This document shows, one piece after another, positions 51,166 to 60,174 of a DNA stretch of 64,000 nucleotides. Position 1 is the stretch's first letter; each line of letters opens with the position of its first letter. Location of the stretch: the NCBI GenBank assembly GCA_002328075.1, contig DCVT01000001.1, positions 1 through 64,000 of the forward strand. The letters run 5' to 3'. This DNA is from Anaerolineales bacterium UBA2181 (GTDB lineage Bacteria; Chloroflexota; Anaerolineae; Promineifilales; UBA4811). The translations under genes were made by a program, and so were the position numbers. The notes under the pieces are model-generated. The model had not been told where the DNA came from. It did no database searches and saw nothing but the letters and a program-made list of their open reading frames with translations.

Positions 51166-51194
51166 ATTTTAAAGCCGAAATTGAGTCAAGTCAA
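51166..51194 (-). promoter_or_regulatory. Promoter of phosphofructokinase
   Basis: On the minus strand TTGACT (51194-51189), 17 bp, TAAAAT (51171-51166). The leader to ATG 51106 is about 52 nt. Confidence 0.55.
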
Positions 51195-51231
51195 CGACTG
51201 GTTCGCAAATTCCCGCCGCCCAACGCGCCTG

Positions 51232-51240
51232 TGGTATAAT
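51232..51240 (+). promoter_or_regulatory. Extended -10 promoter of the deacetylase gene
   Basis: TGGTATAAT lies 30 bp upstream of ATG 51270. There is no good -35 match, as allowed for extended -10 promoters. The leader lacks an obvious strong Shine-Dalgarno (GAAG only). Confidence 0.5.
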
Positions 51241-51269
51241 GACCCGGTCGCAAGTCAGTTCATGAAGTT

Positions 51270-52490
51270 ATGAAGACACGGCAACGACACAGTTGGTTTG
51301 GCTGGTTCTCATTGGCGCTGGCGGCGATCATCGCTTCCAGTGGATGCGCTATGACAGCGCCGGCCGGCGCGGCACTGGAACCCCCGGCTGCCCAATCAAC
51401 TGTTTTGCCGACCGAGACGGTCCGCGTTTTGCCCTTGCCCGTGCGGACTGCGACCGCAGAGCCATCTGCGTTTGCCACCGTGTTGCCCTCCCACGCACCC
51501 TCGCCGTTCCCCACAGCGCTGCTCTCCGCCCGGCCGGAACTGGCGACCCCTCCCAACCTGGCCGACTTGATTGACCTCCGCGAGCTTCGGCTGCGGAACG
51601 GGCCCAACCGTGTCTACTCCAGTCCCACCCCAACACCTGACCCTCGGATTCCCACCTACCCACCCAACACTACGGGGGACATTCCCGTCCTGATGTATCA
51701 CCGCATTGGATACCCAGAAGACACCTGGACCCGCACGCCCGAATCGTTTCGCTCCGACCTGGAGTTCCTGGTGAGCCATGGGTTCTACCCCGTTAACTTG
51801 ATCGACGTGGTCCTGGGTAGGCTGGACCAGGTTCCGGTGGGCCGCCGGCCAGTGGTACTCACCTTTGACGATTCCACCGCCGGGCAGTTTTGGCTACGGG
51901 ATGACGGGACGGTTGACCCAGACTGCGCGATTGGCATTTTGCTGGAAATGCACCGTCAATACGGCACAGATTGGCCCCTGCACGCCACCTTTTTTGTCAT
52001 CACGCCACTGGATCAGTCCGGTTCACTCCTGTTCGGGCAGACCACGTCTGGCCCGCAGAAAGTGAGACAACTCATCGAATGGGGCATGGAGGTGGGAAGC
52101 CACACCGTTCATCACCCGAACCTGCGCGTGGTAGATTCAGACGTGGTTCAGTGGGAACTTGCTGTCTCACAGCATGAGATTGAGGCCATGGTGCCCGGTT
52201 ATTCTGTTACGACCCTGGCGTTGCCCGAAGGAGGAACCCCCCAGGATGATACCCTGCTTGCACGCGGGTATTCGGAAGCTGCTGGATTAGGATACCGGTA
52301 TCTTGCGGCCGTCAAGGTGGGCGCGGGACCTGCACCATCACCGTTATCGCCGGATTTTGACGCCTACCGCATTCCCCGGATCCGCGCCTCACAGGATCAG
52401 TTGGACGTCTGGTTCCCCAGCATGGCCTGGAGTCCCGACCGATACTATGTTTCCGATGGCGTGCCGCGGACGATTACTGGTACACAATAA
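51270..52490 (+). CDS. Polysaccharide-deacetylase-type lipoprotein
   Basis: A 406-residue lipoprotein: signal peptide ending in lipobox ASSGC (Cys26), a Thr/Pro/Ala-rich spacer (about 30-125), then a NodB-homology domain. PVLMYHRI begins it; LTFDDST gives the first metal/base aspartates and EVGSHTVHHPNL the two histidines. That is the standard de-N-acetylase triad for chitin or peptidoglycan. A long insert follows the first aspartate. Secreted and membrane-tethered, it probably acts on cell-wall sugars. It ends overlapping a convergent lipoprotein gene by 17 bp. Confidence 0.88.
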   Translation: MKTRQRHSWFGWFSLALAAIIASSGCAMTAPAGAALEPPAAQSTVLPTETVRVLPLPVRTATAEPSAFATVLPSHAPSPFPTALLSARPELATPPNLADLIDLRELRLRNGPNRVYSSPTPTPDPRIPTYPPNTTGDIPVLMYHRIGYPEDTWTRTPESFRSDLEFLVSHGFYPVNLIDVVLGRLDQVPVGRRPVVLTFDDSTAGQFWLRDDGTVDPDCAIGILLEMHRQYGTDWPLHATFFVITPLDQSGSLLFGQTTSGPQKVRQLIEWGMEVGSHTVHHPNLRVVDSDVVQWELAVSQHEIEAMVPGYSVTTLALPEGGTPQDDTLLARGYSEAAGLGYRYLAAVKVGAGPAPSPLSPDFDAYRIPRIRASQDQLDVWFPSMAWSPDRYYVSDGVPRTITGTQ

Positions 52491-53664
52491 CTGCCGGGAC
52501 TGGGTCCAACGCCATGACTTCCTCGACCGTCAGCAAAGGCGGTGCGTCCTCACGGAAAAAAATCTTGATGCCCCCGTACTCATAACCTGGCTCATTGCGA
52601 TACTGATTGTAGTCGTATAGTTTGTTCCACTTGCCGCCCACGCCGTCCGCATCGATCACCAATTCAACGTGCGGATAGTCGGTGATTCCGTCTTTGTCCG
52701 GGATCATCCGGTCTTCGAACTGGTGGATGATGAGCACCCGGTTCAGACCGATTTCCAGGGCAATGACTTCCATCTGAGCCTGTACATAGTTGATCTGATC
52801 GGTTGTGATCTTGCCCAGGTATTGGCCCGGAATCTGCCAATCCTCATCCATAAAGAACTCGGGGTCCAGCGCCAGGTGCACGTGCGGGCGGTACAACAGC
52901 GGCTTGATGCGCTCGAATTCGACCTCAAGATCACCATGAGCTAGCTGGATATCCAAGATGGCAGCCACGTTGGCTGCCTCGGCGGCGTCAATCCAATCTT
53001 CCAGGACTCCCATGGCCACATGGTGGTTATAGTCGCCGTCAGAGCCCGGGAAAGCGTCAGCAACCGTCGTTACCATGTGGTAGGTGGGCACGATGAACCG
53101 GTCAGGGGAAAGAACCTGGTGCCGCAATGCCAACTGCTTCAGGTCTCGGGTCATGTCATCACGCCCACTCTGACCCAATATGCCCAACCCCCATCCCATA
53201 GGACTCCCGTAATAGGTCACCAGCCGAAACGTGGCCAGGTAGGGCTGCGGCGCGTACGGAACCAGCTCAAGCGTTGGCATCTGCAGAGCCGTCAAGCCGA
53301 CGGTGGGCGTAGACACCGCGTTGGGGGTAAGAGTCGGAGCCGGTGTGGGTGACTCGGTGGGCGTGTCGGTTGCGGTGGGAGAGGCAGTTGCCGTCGGGGT
53401 CGAACTTGGCGCGTTGGTCGCAGTTGCCGTCGGTGTCACTGACGGCGTAAAAGTAGGTATAGGCGTGACACTTGGCTGTCCCAGCGTGACCGTCGGTCCG
53501 CCGGACACCATAGAGGGCGGCGAAGGTGTGCGAGTAGGCAGCACCCGATTGGTCGGCGGCGGCTGGCAGGCTGCCAGGCTTACCAGGGCGATCAACGCTG
53601 CACGGCGCACCCACCACAACGGGGAACCAGGGATGCGAGAGGTGCCCTTTAGCTTTCTTCCCAT
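52474..53664 (-). CDS. Lipoprotein of unknown function with a Thr/Pro-rich spacer (396 aa)
   Basis: Signal peptide with lipobox SLAAC (Cys33), then a spacer of TP/TAT repeats to about residue 135, then a domain of about 260 residues that I do not recognise, with strand-helix alternation (RLVTYYGSPMGWGLGILG, VAAILDIQLAHGD, HVHLALDPEFF, VLIIHQFEDRMI), as in TIM-barrel proteins. GDLEVEFERIKPLL and EFFMDEDW contain acidic residues that could be catalytic in a glycoside-hydrolase-like barrel. The start is ATG 53664; an upstream in-frame extension to 53832 is unsupported. It follows the DUF3048 gene on the same strand. Confidence 0.7.
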   Translation of the reverse strand: MGRKLKGTSRIPGSPLWWVRRAALIALVSLAACQPPPTNRVLPTRTPSPPSMVSGGPTVTLGQPSVTPIPTFTPSVTPTATATNAPSSTPTATASPTATDTPTESPTPAPTLTPNAVSTPTVGLTALQMPTLELVPYAPQPYLATFRLVTYYGSPMGWGLGILGQSGRDDMTRDLKQLALRHQVLSPDRFIVPTYHMVTTVADAFPGSDGDYNHHVAMGVLEDWIDAAEAANVAAILDIQLAHGDLEVEFERIKPLLYRPHVHLALDPEFFMDEDWQIPGQYLGKITTDQINYVQAQMEVIALEIGLNRVLIIHQFEDRMIPDKDGITDYPHVELVIDADGVGGKWNKLYDYNQYRNEPGYEYGGIKIFFREDAPPLLTVEEVMALDPVPAVIVYQ

Positions 53665-53743
53665 TGGGTCACCAGCTTCCCTAGGAGCCCATCGCCTCCA
53701 TCCATAGCCGATCCACACGTCGCGCAAACGGTTGACAACACGG

Positions 53744-55012
53744 TTAGGGAAGAATGGTAACAGGTTCGTCATAATGGTAGGGTACCACCTGAAACCACGT
53801 GGGCCCAATCTGAAGGGGCAACGGGTTTCCAAGTTTGTCGTACAAGGTCAGCATGTCCGCCCGCGCCCTCCGCTGCCACCGGGCATCAAACTGCATTCCA
53901 TCCCTCAGAACGATGGCGTCTCCCCAGTCCAGCAAGTTGATGTGCACCGAACCGGCCAGGCACTTGTCTTCCTGCTGGAACTCGCATATGGACTCATCCA
54001 GTTGGTGCACGGCAAAGATCACCACCACGTTTTCAGCCGAAAGCTGATCGCCGGTGTTAACATCACTGTGAACCTCTCCGTCAGCCCAGCGGAGGTAACG
54101 GCCGGTGGAGGGGTCGTACTCCCAATCCACCACCGTCCAGTTGCGGTAGTTGATTTTGATGGCAGAGGCAGCCTGACCACCGTCCGGCGGATCGCTGCTG
54201 AAAACCAGGAGCGGGCCCAGGTCAGGCGCGTGGTTTTCACCCTTGCGTTCCAGCGCTGCCCAGAAACCCTGGACATCCCCGTACAGGGTATGTTCGTAGG
54301 GTTTATCTTCCCCGGTCCGATAGTAACCGGACTCCTGCGATGGGATTAACCGCCGCACAAAGTCACTCTGATAGAGCCGCCTGCTGACCCCGATACTGGC
54401 ACCGGAAAAGACCAGACCGGCATCGTACATGGCGCATAGCTCCAAATCGATCAGCCGAGCGCTGCGGATGGGGCCGACGGCCGGCGGCGTCTGGGTGTAA
54501 AAGATGGCAGTGAACCGGGTTATTGGCCCCTCGGTCACATGTTCGAAAACCAGATCCGCCTGGCTTAGGCCTGCTTGAGGTCGCACCCACTCGGCAGGTG
54601 AATTCGAGATCTTGACTGCCAGCGGTCGGCGTTCCAGCACAGCTGGATCCTCCACCAGAACCCCGGTCAGCGGGTTGCGCCCAACAAAATCGGCCGGGCT
54701 TGACAGGTTGACCGGCGTCGGCGTCGCAGTGGGGGTGGGGGAAGGAGTGGCGGTCGGGGTTGGCGTGGGCGCGGCAGTGTTGGTCGCGATGGCTGTGGGC
54801 GGCGGAGGACTGGGCGTAAACGTTGCCGGCAGCGTGGGAACGGGAGGAACGGTGACCTGAGTCGCGGTCGGCGGACCCACCGAGGCTATCTCCATCGTCG
54901 GCCCCTCCGACCGAGCACAACCCACCAGCGCCATGACGGCAAACAGAGTCAACAACAGGACGCGGTAGACTTGACCGCGATTGATTTGCGTTATCCAGGC
55001 TGGGCACCTCAT
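53744..55012 (-). CDS. DUF3048 (YerB-type) lipoprotein
   Basis: A 422-residue lipoprotein with signal peptide, lipobox ALVGC (Cys32), a Thr/Pro-rich spacer (about 45-105), and a DUF3048 module starting FVGRNPLTGVLVE and including PLAVKISNSPAEWVRPQAGLS, SARLIDLELCAMYDAG and EHTLYGD. The C-terminus contains the second YerB half with DARWQRRARADMLTLYD. Function of DUF3048 is unknown. It lies 37 bp after a small membrane protein and 79 bp before another lipoprotein gene. Confidence 0.88.
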   Translation of the reverse strand: MRCPAWITQINRGQVYRVLLLTLFAVMALVGCARSEGPTMEIASVGPPTATQVTVPPVPTLPATFTPSPPPPTAIATNTAAPTPTPTATPSPTPTATPTPVNLSSPADFVGRNPLTGVLVEDPAVLERRPLAVKISNSPAEWVRPQAGLSQADLVFEHVTEGPITRFTAIFYTQTPPAVGPIRSARLIDLELCAMYDAGLVFSGASIGVSRRLYQSDFVRRLIPSQESGYYRTGEDKPYEHTLYGDVQGFWAALERKGENHAPDLGPLLVFSSDPPDGGQAASAIKINYRNWTVVDWEYDPSTGRYLRWADGEVHSDVNTGDQLSAENVVVIFAVHQLDESICEFQQEDKCLAGSVHINLLDWGDAIVLRDGMQFDARWQRRARADMLTLYDKLGNPLPLQIGPTWFQVVPYHYDEPVTILP

Positions 55013-55049
55013 CTCTGGTAATCCTGTCTGTGCACCTCTCGGCTCCGGC

Positions 55050-55223
55050 TCAGCGCCGGCGGTCGAGTCTGGCCAACCAGACGCCCGCCAAGACCGAGAA
55101 CACGAGGACGTGCCAAATTGTCAATTTGTCAGTCAACGCCAGGTAAAGCAGGACTGCCACCAGGATGGCAATCTGTTTCCACCAGCGCAGCAATGCCTGT
55201 TGAATGGGTAGCAGCGACTTCAC
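55050..55223 (-). CDS. Tiny membrane protein coupled to the selenoprotein HdrA (57 aa)
   Basis: Unrecognised. GTG 55223 overlaps the stop of the hdrA gene in GTGA, so translation is coupled. Two hydrophobic segments are seen (IAILVAVLLYLAL and IWHVLVFSVLAGVWLA), with Lys/Trp near the interface and a final DRRR. A membrane anchor or assembly factor for the Hdr complex is possible, but nothing in the sequence shows it. Confidence 0.6.
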   Translation of the reverse strand: MKSLLPIQQALLRWWKQIAILVAVLLYLALTDKLTIWHVLVFSVLAGVWLARLDRRR

Positions 55224-57805
55224 TGGCGGCCGTCCAGTAGGACCCTCACGCCGTTGTTCCGGCATTCCGGGCACATCCGCTCCTGATCGGCGGCTGGGTC
55301 AAAAACCGATGCCCATTCTTTGCCGCACCGCATGCAGTGCATGGTGGCCAGTCGGGGCTCTTTGAGCCGCCAGACCTGGCTGGCGGTCGGCACGCGCTTC
55401 CCGGTCAGTGACTGGCGCGTGAACTCCGCCTCATCCGGCGTCACGGCTAAACGCAACACCTCCAGTTCGCGCATGATCTTGGCCCACTTTTGCCCCTCGG
55501 CCGCGCTGCACCAATCCAGTTGCAGTCGCTCTGGGCGCACCCCCTGCTTCTCCAGCCCCTCCCACAACGCGTCTACCCGTCGGACAGTGCTGCGATTGGC
55601 GCTAATGTAATGGCAGTCAGCAAAATGGCAGCCAGACACCAGGACCACCGGCGCTCCCTTTTGCAGGGCATACCAGACAAAATCGGGTTTGACCCGACCG
55701 GAGCACATGGTCCTGATGAGCCGTGCGTTGGGCGGATACTGGAAGCGCGACGTGCCCGCGGTATCGGCTCCCGCGTAGGAGCACCAATTGCAGGCAAAGC
55801 AGAGGATCCGTTCTAATGGATCCTCTTCCAGGATCGCGTCAATCTGAGCATAGACCTGCTGGTCAGTGAAATGGCGCATCGTGATGGCTTCAAAGGTGCA
55901 CTCGGCAGCGCAGGTGCCACAGCCAGCGCACGCGGCCCGAATGACCTGGGCTACCGCCCCTTTTTCCCAGATGATTGCAGAATAAGGGCAGACCACAGCA
56001 CAACGGCCGCACTGTTTGCACGCGTCGGGGTTCACGACGGCGGTGATTGCTTCCACCCGGATGACAGGTGAGTTGAGCAAGATCTCAGCGCGGGCGGCCG
56101 CGGCACTGGCCTGGGTCACCGAGTCCTTCACATCCTTGGGAGATTCGGCGCATCCCGCAATATAGACACCCTTGGTGGGCGCGTCGACCGGCCGGAGTTT
56201 GGGATGCGCCTCCATCAAAAAGCCGTCACCAGTGCGCGAGAGCGTGAAGAGCTGGCGCACCAGTTCAGTCTCAAGACGTGGTATGACACCCACAGAGAGC
56301 ACCAGTAGGTCAAACGCATGAGCCTCCAGCCGGCCGGTCGTGGTGTTCTCCACATAGGCGGTCAAGTCTCCGGTGTTCGGGTCACAGGTCACGTCACCGG
56401 GCAAGCCACGGATATACTTGACCCCTTCGGCTCGGGAGCGCATGAACAGATCCTCAAAGCCCTTGCCGAAGGCGCGGATGTCCATGTAAAAGACGGTGAT
56501 GTCCGTGTCCGGGTGATGATCTTTGAGAAGGAGGCTATCCTTGACCGTGTTCATGCAGCAGATGTTGGAGCAATACGGATTGCCTCGGCTGCCGCCGGGA
56601 TTGTGGCTCGAGTGCGCAGTGCGCGAGCCGACGCATTGAACAAAGCCTATGCGCTTCGGCCGCCTGAGGTCCGACGGTCGGACCAGGTGACCCTCGGTCG
56701 GTCCACCGGCTGAGATCAATCGCTCGAACTCCATGCTGGTTATGACGTTATCAAAGCGCGCATACCCGTACTCGTCCAGTGGCGCCGGATCGTATACGTC
56801 CATTCCGGTCGCTACAATCACCGCGCCTACGTTCAACTGGACAATCTCGTCCTGCATGTCAAAATCAATGCATTTTTTGTCGCACGCCTGGCGACACTTG
56901 CCGCAGGCAATGGGGTTATCACCCAGGCAGAGGTTCATGTCAATAAGGTAAGCTGAAGGGACCGCCTGCGGGAAAGGCATATAGATGGCGCGGCGGGTCG
57001 CAAGGCCAATCTGGAACTCATCCGGGTGGAGGACCGGACAGACGGCAACGCATTGGCCACATGCAGTGCACTCCTCGGCCACAACATACCGCGCCTTTTT
57101 GCGCACCGTCACCTGGAAATTGCCCACGTAACCGCTGACGTCTTGGATTTCACTATAAGCCATCAGCTTGATGTTGGGATGTCGACCGACATCCATCATT
57201 TTGGGCCCAAGAATTCATATACTACAGTCCATGGTGGGATAGGTCTTGTCCAATTGGGCCATGATCCCACCAATAGACGGTTCCTTTTCGACAAGGTACA
57301 CCTGGTGACCCGCATCTGCCAGGTCAAGCGCGGCCTGAATGCCTGCCACGCCGCCGCCGATCACCAACGCTGCGTCGGTCACCGGCAGTTGCTCCTCGTC
57401 CTGCGGGTAGAGCCAACGCGCTCGCGCCACTGCCGCGCGCACAATGTCCTTTGCCTTTCGGGTACCGCCCTCGGAATCCTGAACGTGCACCCACGAACAA
57501 TGTTCGCGGATGTTTGCCATCTCGAAAAGGTACTTGTTCAGGCCCGCTTCCTGGACACAATTGCGGAACGTTGGTTCATGCAGGCGAGGAGAGCATGAGG
57601 CCACCACGACGCGATTGAGCCTCTCGGCCGCGATCACCCGCTTGATCTCTTGCTGGCCCGGGTCAGCACAGGTATACCGATTGCGGACTGCCGCCACGAC
57701 GTCGGGTAGAGTCTCAGCGTAGGCCCGCACCGCCTCGGTGTCGACACTTCCGGCGATATTGGTCCCACAATCGCAAACAAACACCCCGATTCGCGGTTGT
57801 TCCAT
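55220..57805 (-). CDS. hdrA: Selenoprotein HdrA fused to MvhD: in-frame TGA read as selenocysteine 197
   Basis: An 861-residue flavo-iron-sulfur protein if TGA at 57217-57215 is decoded. Order: N-terminal HdrA domain (IGVFVCDCGTNIAG, then NIREHCSWVH), FAD domain starting LVIGGGVAGIQAALDLADAG, the TYPTMDCSI-Sec-ILGPKMMDVG loop, a ferredoxin insert (CTACGQCVAVCP and CGKCRQACDKKC), the second FAD part, a two-cluster ferredoxin (CKQCGRCAVVCP, CAGCGTCAAECT), an MvhD-like [2Fe-2S] domain (CFACNWCSY ... GCHFADCHY), and a small zinc ribbon (CMRCGKEW ... CPEC). Sec sits where HdrA relatives carry Cys in DCSICIL. ATG 57805 has GAGGAGGTG upstream. HdrA passes or bifurcates electrons; the MvhD part links to a donor. 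The stop and restart, or a pseudogene, is the alternative, but the frame is intact on both sides over 2.5 kb. Confidence 0.85.
57169..57217 (-). promoter_or_regulatory. Candidate bacterial SECIS element following the UGA of hdrA
   Basis: On the minus strand, 20 nt after TGA (57217-57215) begins a perfect stem GGATGTC (57194-57188) / GACATCC (57183-57177) with a GGTC loop (57187-57184). It extends through a four-base bulge (57176-57173) by TGAT/ATCA. The loop starts 27 nt after the UGA. A guanine-containing small apical loop within about 16-37 nt of UGA is what SelB recognises in bacteria. Confidence 0.72.
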
Positions 57806-57828
57806 CCACACCTCCTCTTGCGGATCGC

Positions 57829-58986
57829 TCAGGATCCGGCCGATTCCTTTAACCGCTCGGCCACCAAGGTGACCAGGTCTCGAACCTCAATCCTCAGTCC
57901 ATCCTCCAGGACCGGGTCGTTCTGAGCGCACTTGAAGTGAATTTGGCACTTGACGCAACTGGTGACCAGTAGGTCGGACCCGGTGGCTCGGGCTTCGCGC
58001 AGCCGATCCACCTGGATGCATTTGGCAGTCGCGCCACACTGGGTCCAGGCGCTGGTGCCGCAACAGATGCTCCGGCTACCATGATGATCCATCTCGGCCA
58101 ATTGCAGACCCAGGTTCAACAAAAGCTGGCGCGGCTGGTCATAGACTCCCATGTATCGACCCAGCCGGCACGGATCCTGGAACGTGACAGTCAACGGCTG
58201 CTCTGACTCCTGTGCGGTCACGCACTCCGCCAACTTGTCCCAGCGGGCAGCCAGCAATTCGGTGATGTGCACCACCTCCATGCCCAACTGGTAATCCGTT
58301 CGCAGCGTGTAGGCGCACTCGGGACAGGTGGTCACAACCCGCCTTGCACCGGTAGCCCGCAACGACTCCGTGTTGAGCTTGGCCAGGCGGCCAAACGTGT
58401 CGGTGTCGCCCTCCCAAAGCAGGTCGTGGCCACAACAACGTTCATCCGATAGGACCATCGGTTCGATGCCGAGCGCGTTCATGATCCGGACCGCGCCTTG
58501 GGCTATCTCGGTTCCCTGTGCACCAGTGTTGCGAAAGAGGACATCATAATAAGGCAGGCAGCCGACAAAATAGACCGTGTCCGATTTGGCAGCTGTGCGC
58601 AGGTCCCCGGTCAACCAGCCCAGTCGCTCCTGCTTGATCTCCGGATCCGCCATCATGCGCATCCAGGTCTGGATGGTGGCCCCGTGGGTGCAGTGTCCTT
58701 CCTGGTGCGCATGGCGCGCGACTGACCGCAATTCGCGCACAAAACGGACAAACTGGACGTCCGATGGACAGACCAGGCTGCAGCGGCCGCAGGTAAGGCA
58801 CTCCCAGATACGCTCGTCACTCAGCACCGTTCCGGTGGCATCCAGGCGGCAGGACTCCACCAGAGCCCTTGGCGAAAAACTGGGATCTCGCCAGGAGATA
58901 GGGCACACCGAGGTACATTTGCCGCAATCCAGACAATAATGGGCGCGGTGGGTCCGGATTGCCTCTTTGATGCTCTCGGTCTGCAT
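57829..58986 (-). CDS. HdrC-HdrB fusion (heterodisulfide-reductase-like iron-sulfur subunit)
   Basis: A 385-residue cytosolic protein combining an N-terminal ferredoxin with two 4Fe-4S sites (CLDCGKCTSVCP and CLTCGRCSLVCP) and two cysteine-rich CCG domains: GCLPYY ... RCCGHD ... CPEC and DPCRLGRYM ... ICCGTS ... CVKC. CCG domains bind noncubane 4Fe-4S clusters in HdrB and GlpC-like proteins. This fusion resembles HdrD. It should be the terminal reductase site for a disulfide, quinone or other acceptor and associates with HdrA, encoded 23 bp downstream. No methanogen-type heterodisulfide is expected in bacteria, so the physiological acceptor is unknown. Confidence 0.9.
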   Translation of the reverse strand: MQTESIKEAIRTHRAHYCLDCGKCTSVCPISWRDPSFSPRALVESCRLDATGTVLSDERIWECLTCGRCSLVCPSDVQFVRFVRELRSVARHAHQEGHCTHGATIQTWMRMMADPEIKQERLGWLTGDLRTAAKSDTVYFVGCLPYYDVLFRNTGAQGTEIAQGAVRIMNALGIEPMVLSDERCCGHDLLWEGDTDTFGRLAKLNTESLRATGARRVVTTCPECAYTLRTDYQLGMEVVHITELLAARWDKLAECVTAQESEQPLTVTFQDPCRLGRYMGVYDQPRQLLLNLGLQLAEMDHHGSRSICCGTSAWTQCGATAKCIQVDRLREARATGSDLLVTSCVKCQIHFKCAQNDPVLEDGLRIEVRDLVTLVAERLKESAGS

Positions 58987-59015
58987 ACGCTGTTGCTCCG
59001 ATCTCCTGTTTCAGC

Positions 59016-59288
59016 TTACAACTCGTATACCAACCGCCCTTTGTTCGCCAACGCTTTGGTCAGTTCTTGCCGGCCAAACGGGGGTGGGTTGGATGGGCCC
59101 CTCACCTCCGGGATTTCCGGTCCGGACGGCCGGCGCGATCCGGGGACGGCCGGCGCCGACAAAAACCACTGCACGTCCTCACCGTCACACCCCGGGCAGG
59201 TGACCTGCTCCTGCGCCACGTTGACCGAACTAAACCGGCGGTCAAAGCGGCAGCCACAGGATCGGCACACGTACTCGTAGATCGGCAC
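59016..59288 (-). CDS. FmdB-family zinc-ribbon protein
   Basis: A 90-residue protein. The N-terminal MPIYEYVCRSCG and TCPGCDGED give a four-cysteine zinc ribbon typical of FmdB putative regulatory proteins; the C-terminal part is Pro/Gly-rich and probably unstructured. It sits between the HdrCB fusion (29 bp) and a lipase-like gene. FmdB proteins were first noted near a formamidase operon and their function is unclear. Confidence 0.85.
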   Translation of the reverse strand: MPIYEYVCRSCGCRFDRRFSSVNVAQEQVTCPGCDGEDVQWFLSAPAVPGSRRPSGPEIPEVRGPSNPPPFGRQELTKALANKGRLVYEL

Positions 59289-59309
59289 GCCCTGAGATCG
59301 ATCCCTGGT

Positions 59310-60146
59310 TCACGCGAGGTGGGCAGCCAACCAGCTTTCCAGATCATTGGTCACCTGCAAATGGTTCACATCGTTGTGTGGCTCGTGAAAGCCTCCCTCG
59401 TACTCGATTCGCTGCTTGTCTCCGACCGGCACCTGCTCAAAGAAAGCCCGGCTACAGGCCGGGGGAATGATCTCGTCATCACCCCCGTGGAGGACAAGGA
59501 GCGGCAGAGTCCAATCTGAGGCATGCTCACGGGTCCATGTTTGGGCATGCGCTGCTTCGGTGCCCAGTCGGGGCGTGCCCAGGCCGTGCACTAACTCATC
59601 GTCCTGATAAGCCTTGACCACATCCGGGTCCCGCGAGATCGCGTTAGCGTCCAAACCGGTCTTGACCGACATATCCGGCAGCACTCGTGAGAGAACCCGG
59701 CTGAGCAACATCAAGAAAGGCGAAATCCCGGTCTGGGCCAGGGCGGGTCCAGAGGCGATGATGCCAGATAGCCCTTCTGGACGGTCATGCAGTACGTAGT
59801 TGAGGACGATGAGACCTCCCAAGCTGTGTCCCATGAGAAAGAGCGGCACCGCCGGTTCTTGCGTTCGAACCAGGTCAAGAAACGCCCCAACGTCTCCTCG
59901 GAATTCGGCAAGGTGGTTGATGTACCCGCGCTTGCCAGGCGAGCGGCCGTGTCCGCGGAGGTCAAAGCCATAGACCGCGTACCCGCGCGGAACGAGGCTG
60001 CCAACCACGTTGTCATAACGGGCACTATGCTCCCCGAGGCCATGCACAATCGCCAACACGGCTCGCGTTCTCTCTTCCGGCCTCCAGCACTGGTAATACA
60101 GGCTGAGGTTGCCGACGCCTGCAAACTGACCTTCCCGGTGTTCCAT
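59310..60146 (-). CDS. Alpha/beta-hydrolase, monoacylglycerol-lipase-like
   Basis: A 278-residue hydrolase. HGLGEHSARY, FDLRGHGRSPG, the nucleophile elbow GHSLGG, an acid in HGGDDEIIPP and His in GFHEPHNDV make a full triad. Similar to lysophospholipase/monoacylglycerol lipase-like enzymes (DUF-type Hydrolase_4). It is inserted between Hdr-related genes on the same strand, which is unexpected; it may simply be co-transcribed. ATG 60146 is used. Confidence 0.87.
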   Translation of the reverse strand: MEHREGQFAGVGNLSLYYQCWRPEERTRAVLAIVHGLGEHSARYDNVVGSLVPRGYAVYGFDLRGHGRSPGKRGYINHLAEFRGDVGAFLDLVRTQEPAVPLFLMGHSLGGLIVLNYVLHDRPEGLSGIIASGPALAQTGISPFLMLLSRVLSRVLPDMSVKTGLDANAISRDPDVVKAYQDDELVHGLGTPRLGTEAAHAQTWTREHASDWTLPLLVLHGGDDEIIPPACSRAFFEQVPVGDKQRIEYEGGFHEPHNDVNHLQVTNDLESWLAAHLA

Positions 60147-60174
60147 GTTTCATCCTCCAGGTAATTTTCTCCCG

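Noticed and set aside
53303..53520. Repetitive TP/TAT tract as a tandem DNA repeat
   Set aside because: It is the coding sequence of a lipoprotein spacer; a similar tract occurs at 54700-54840. Periodicity is imperfect and protein-driven.
57215..57811. Short stand-alone HdrA N-terminal protein ending at TGA
   Set aside because: Same frame continues directly into the rest of HdrA; reading the TGA as Sec gives an intact protein.
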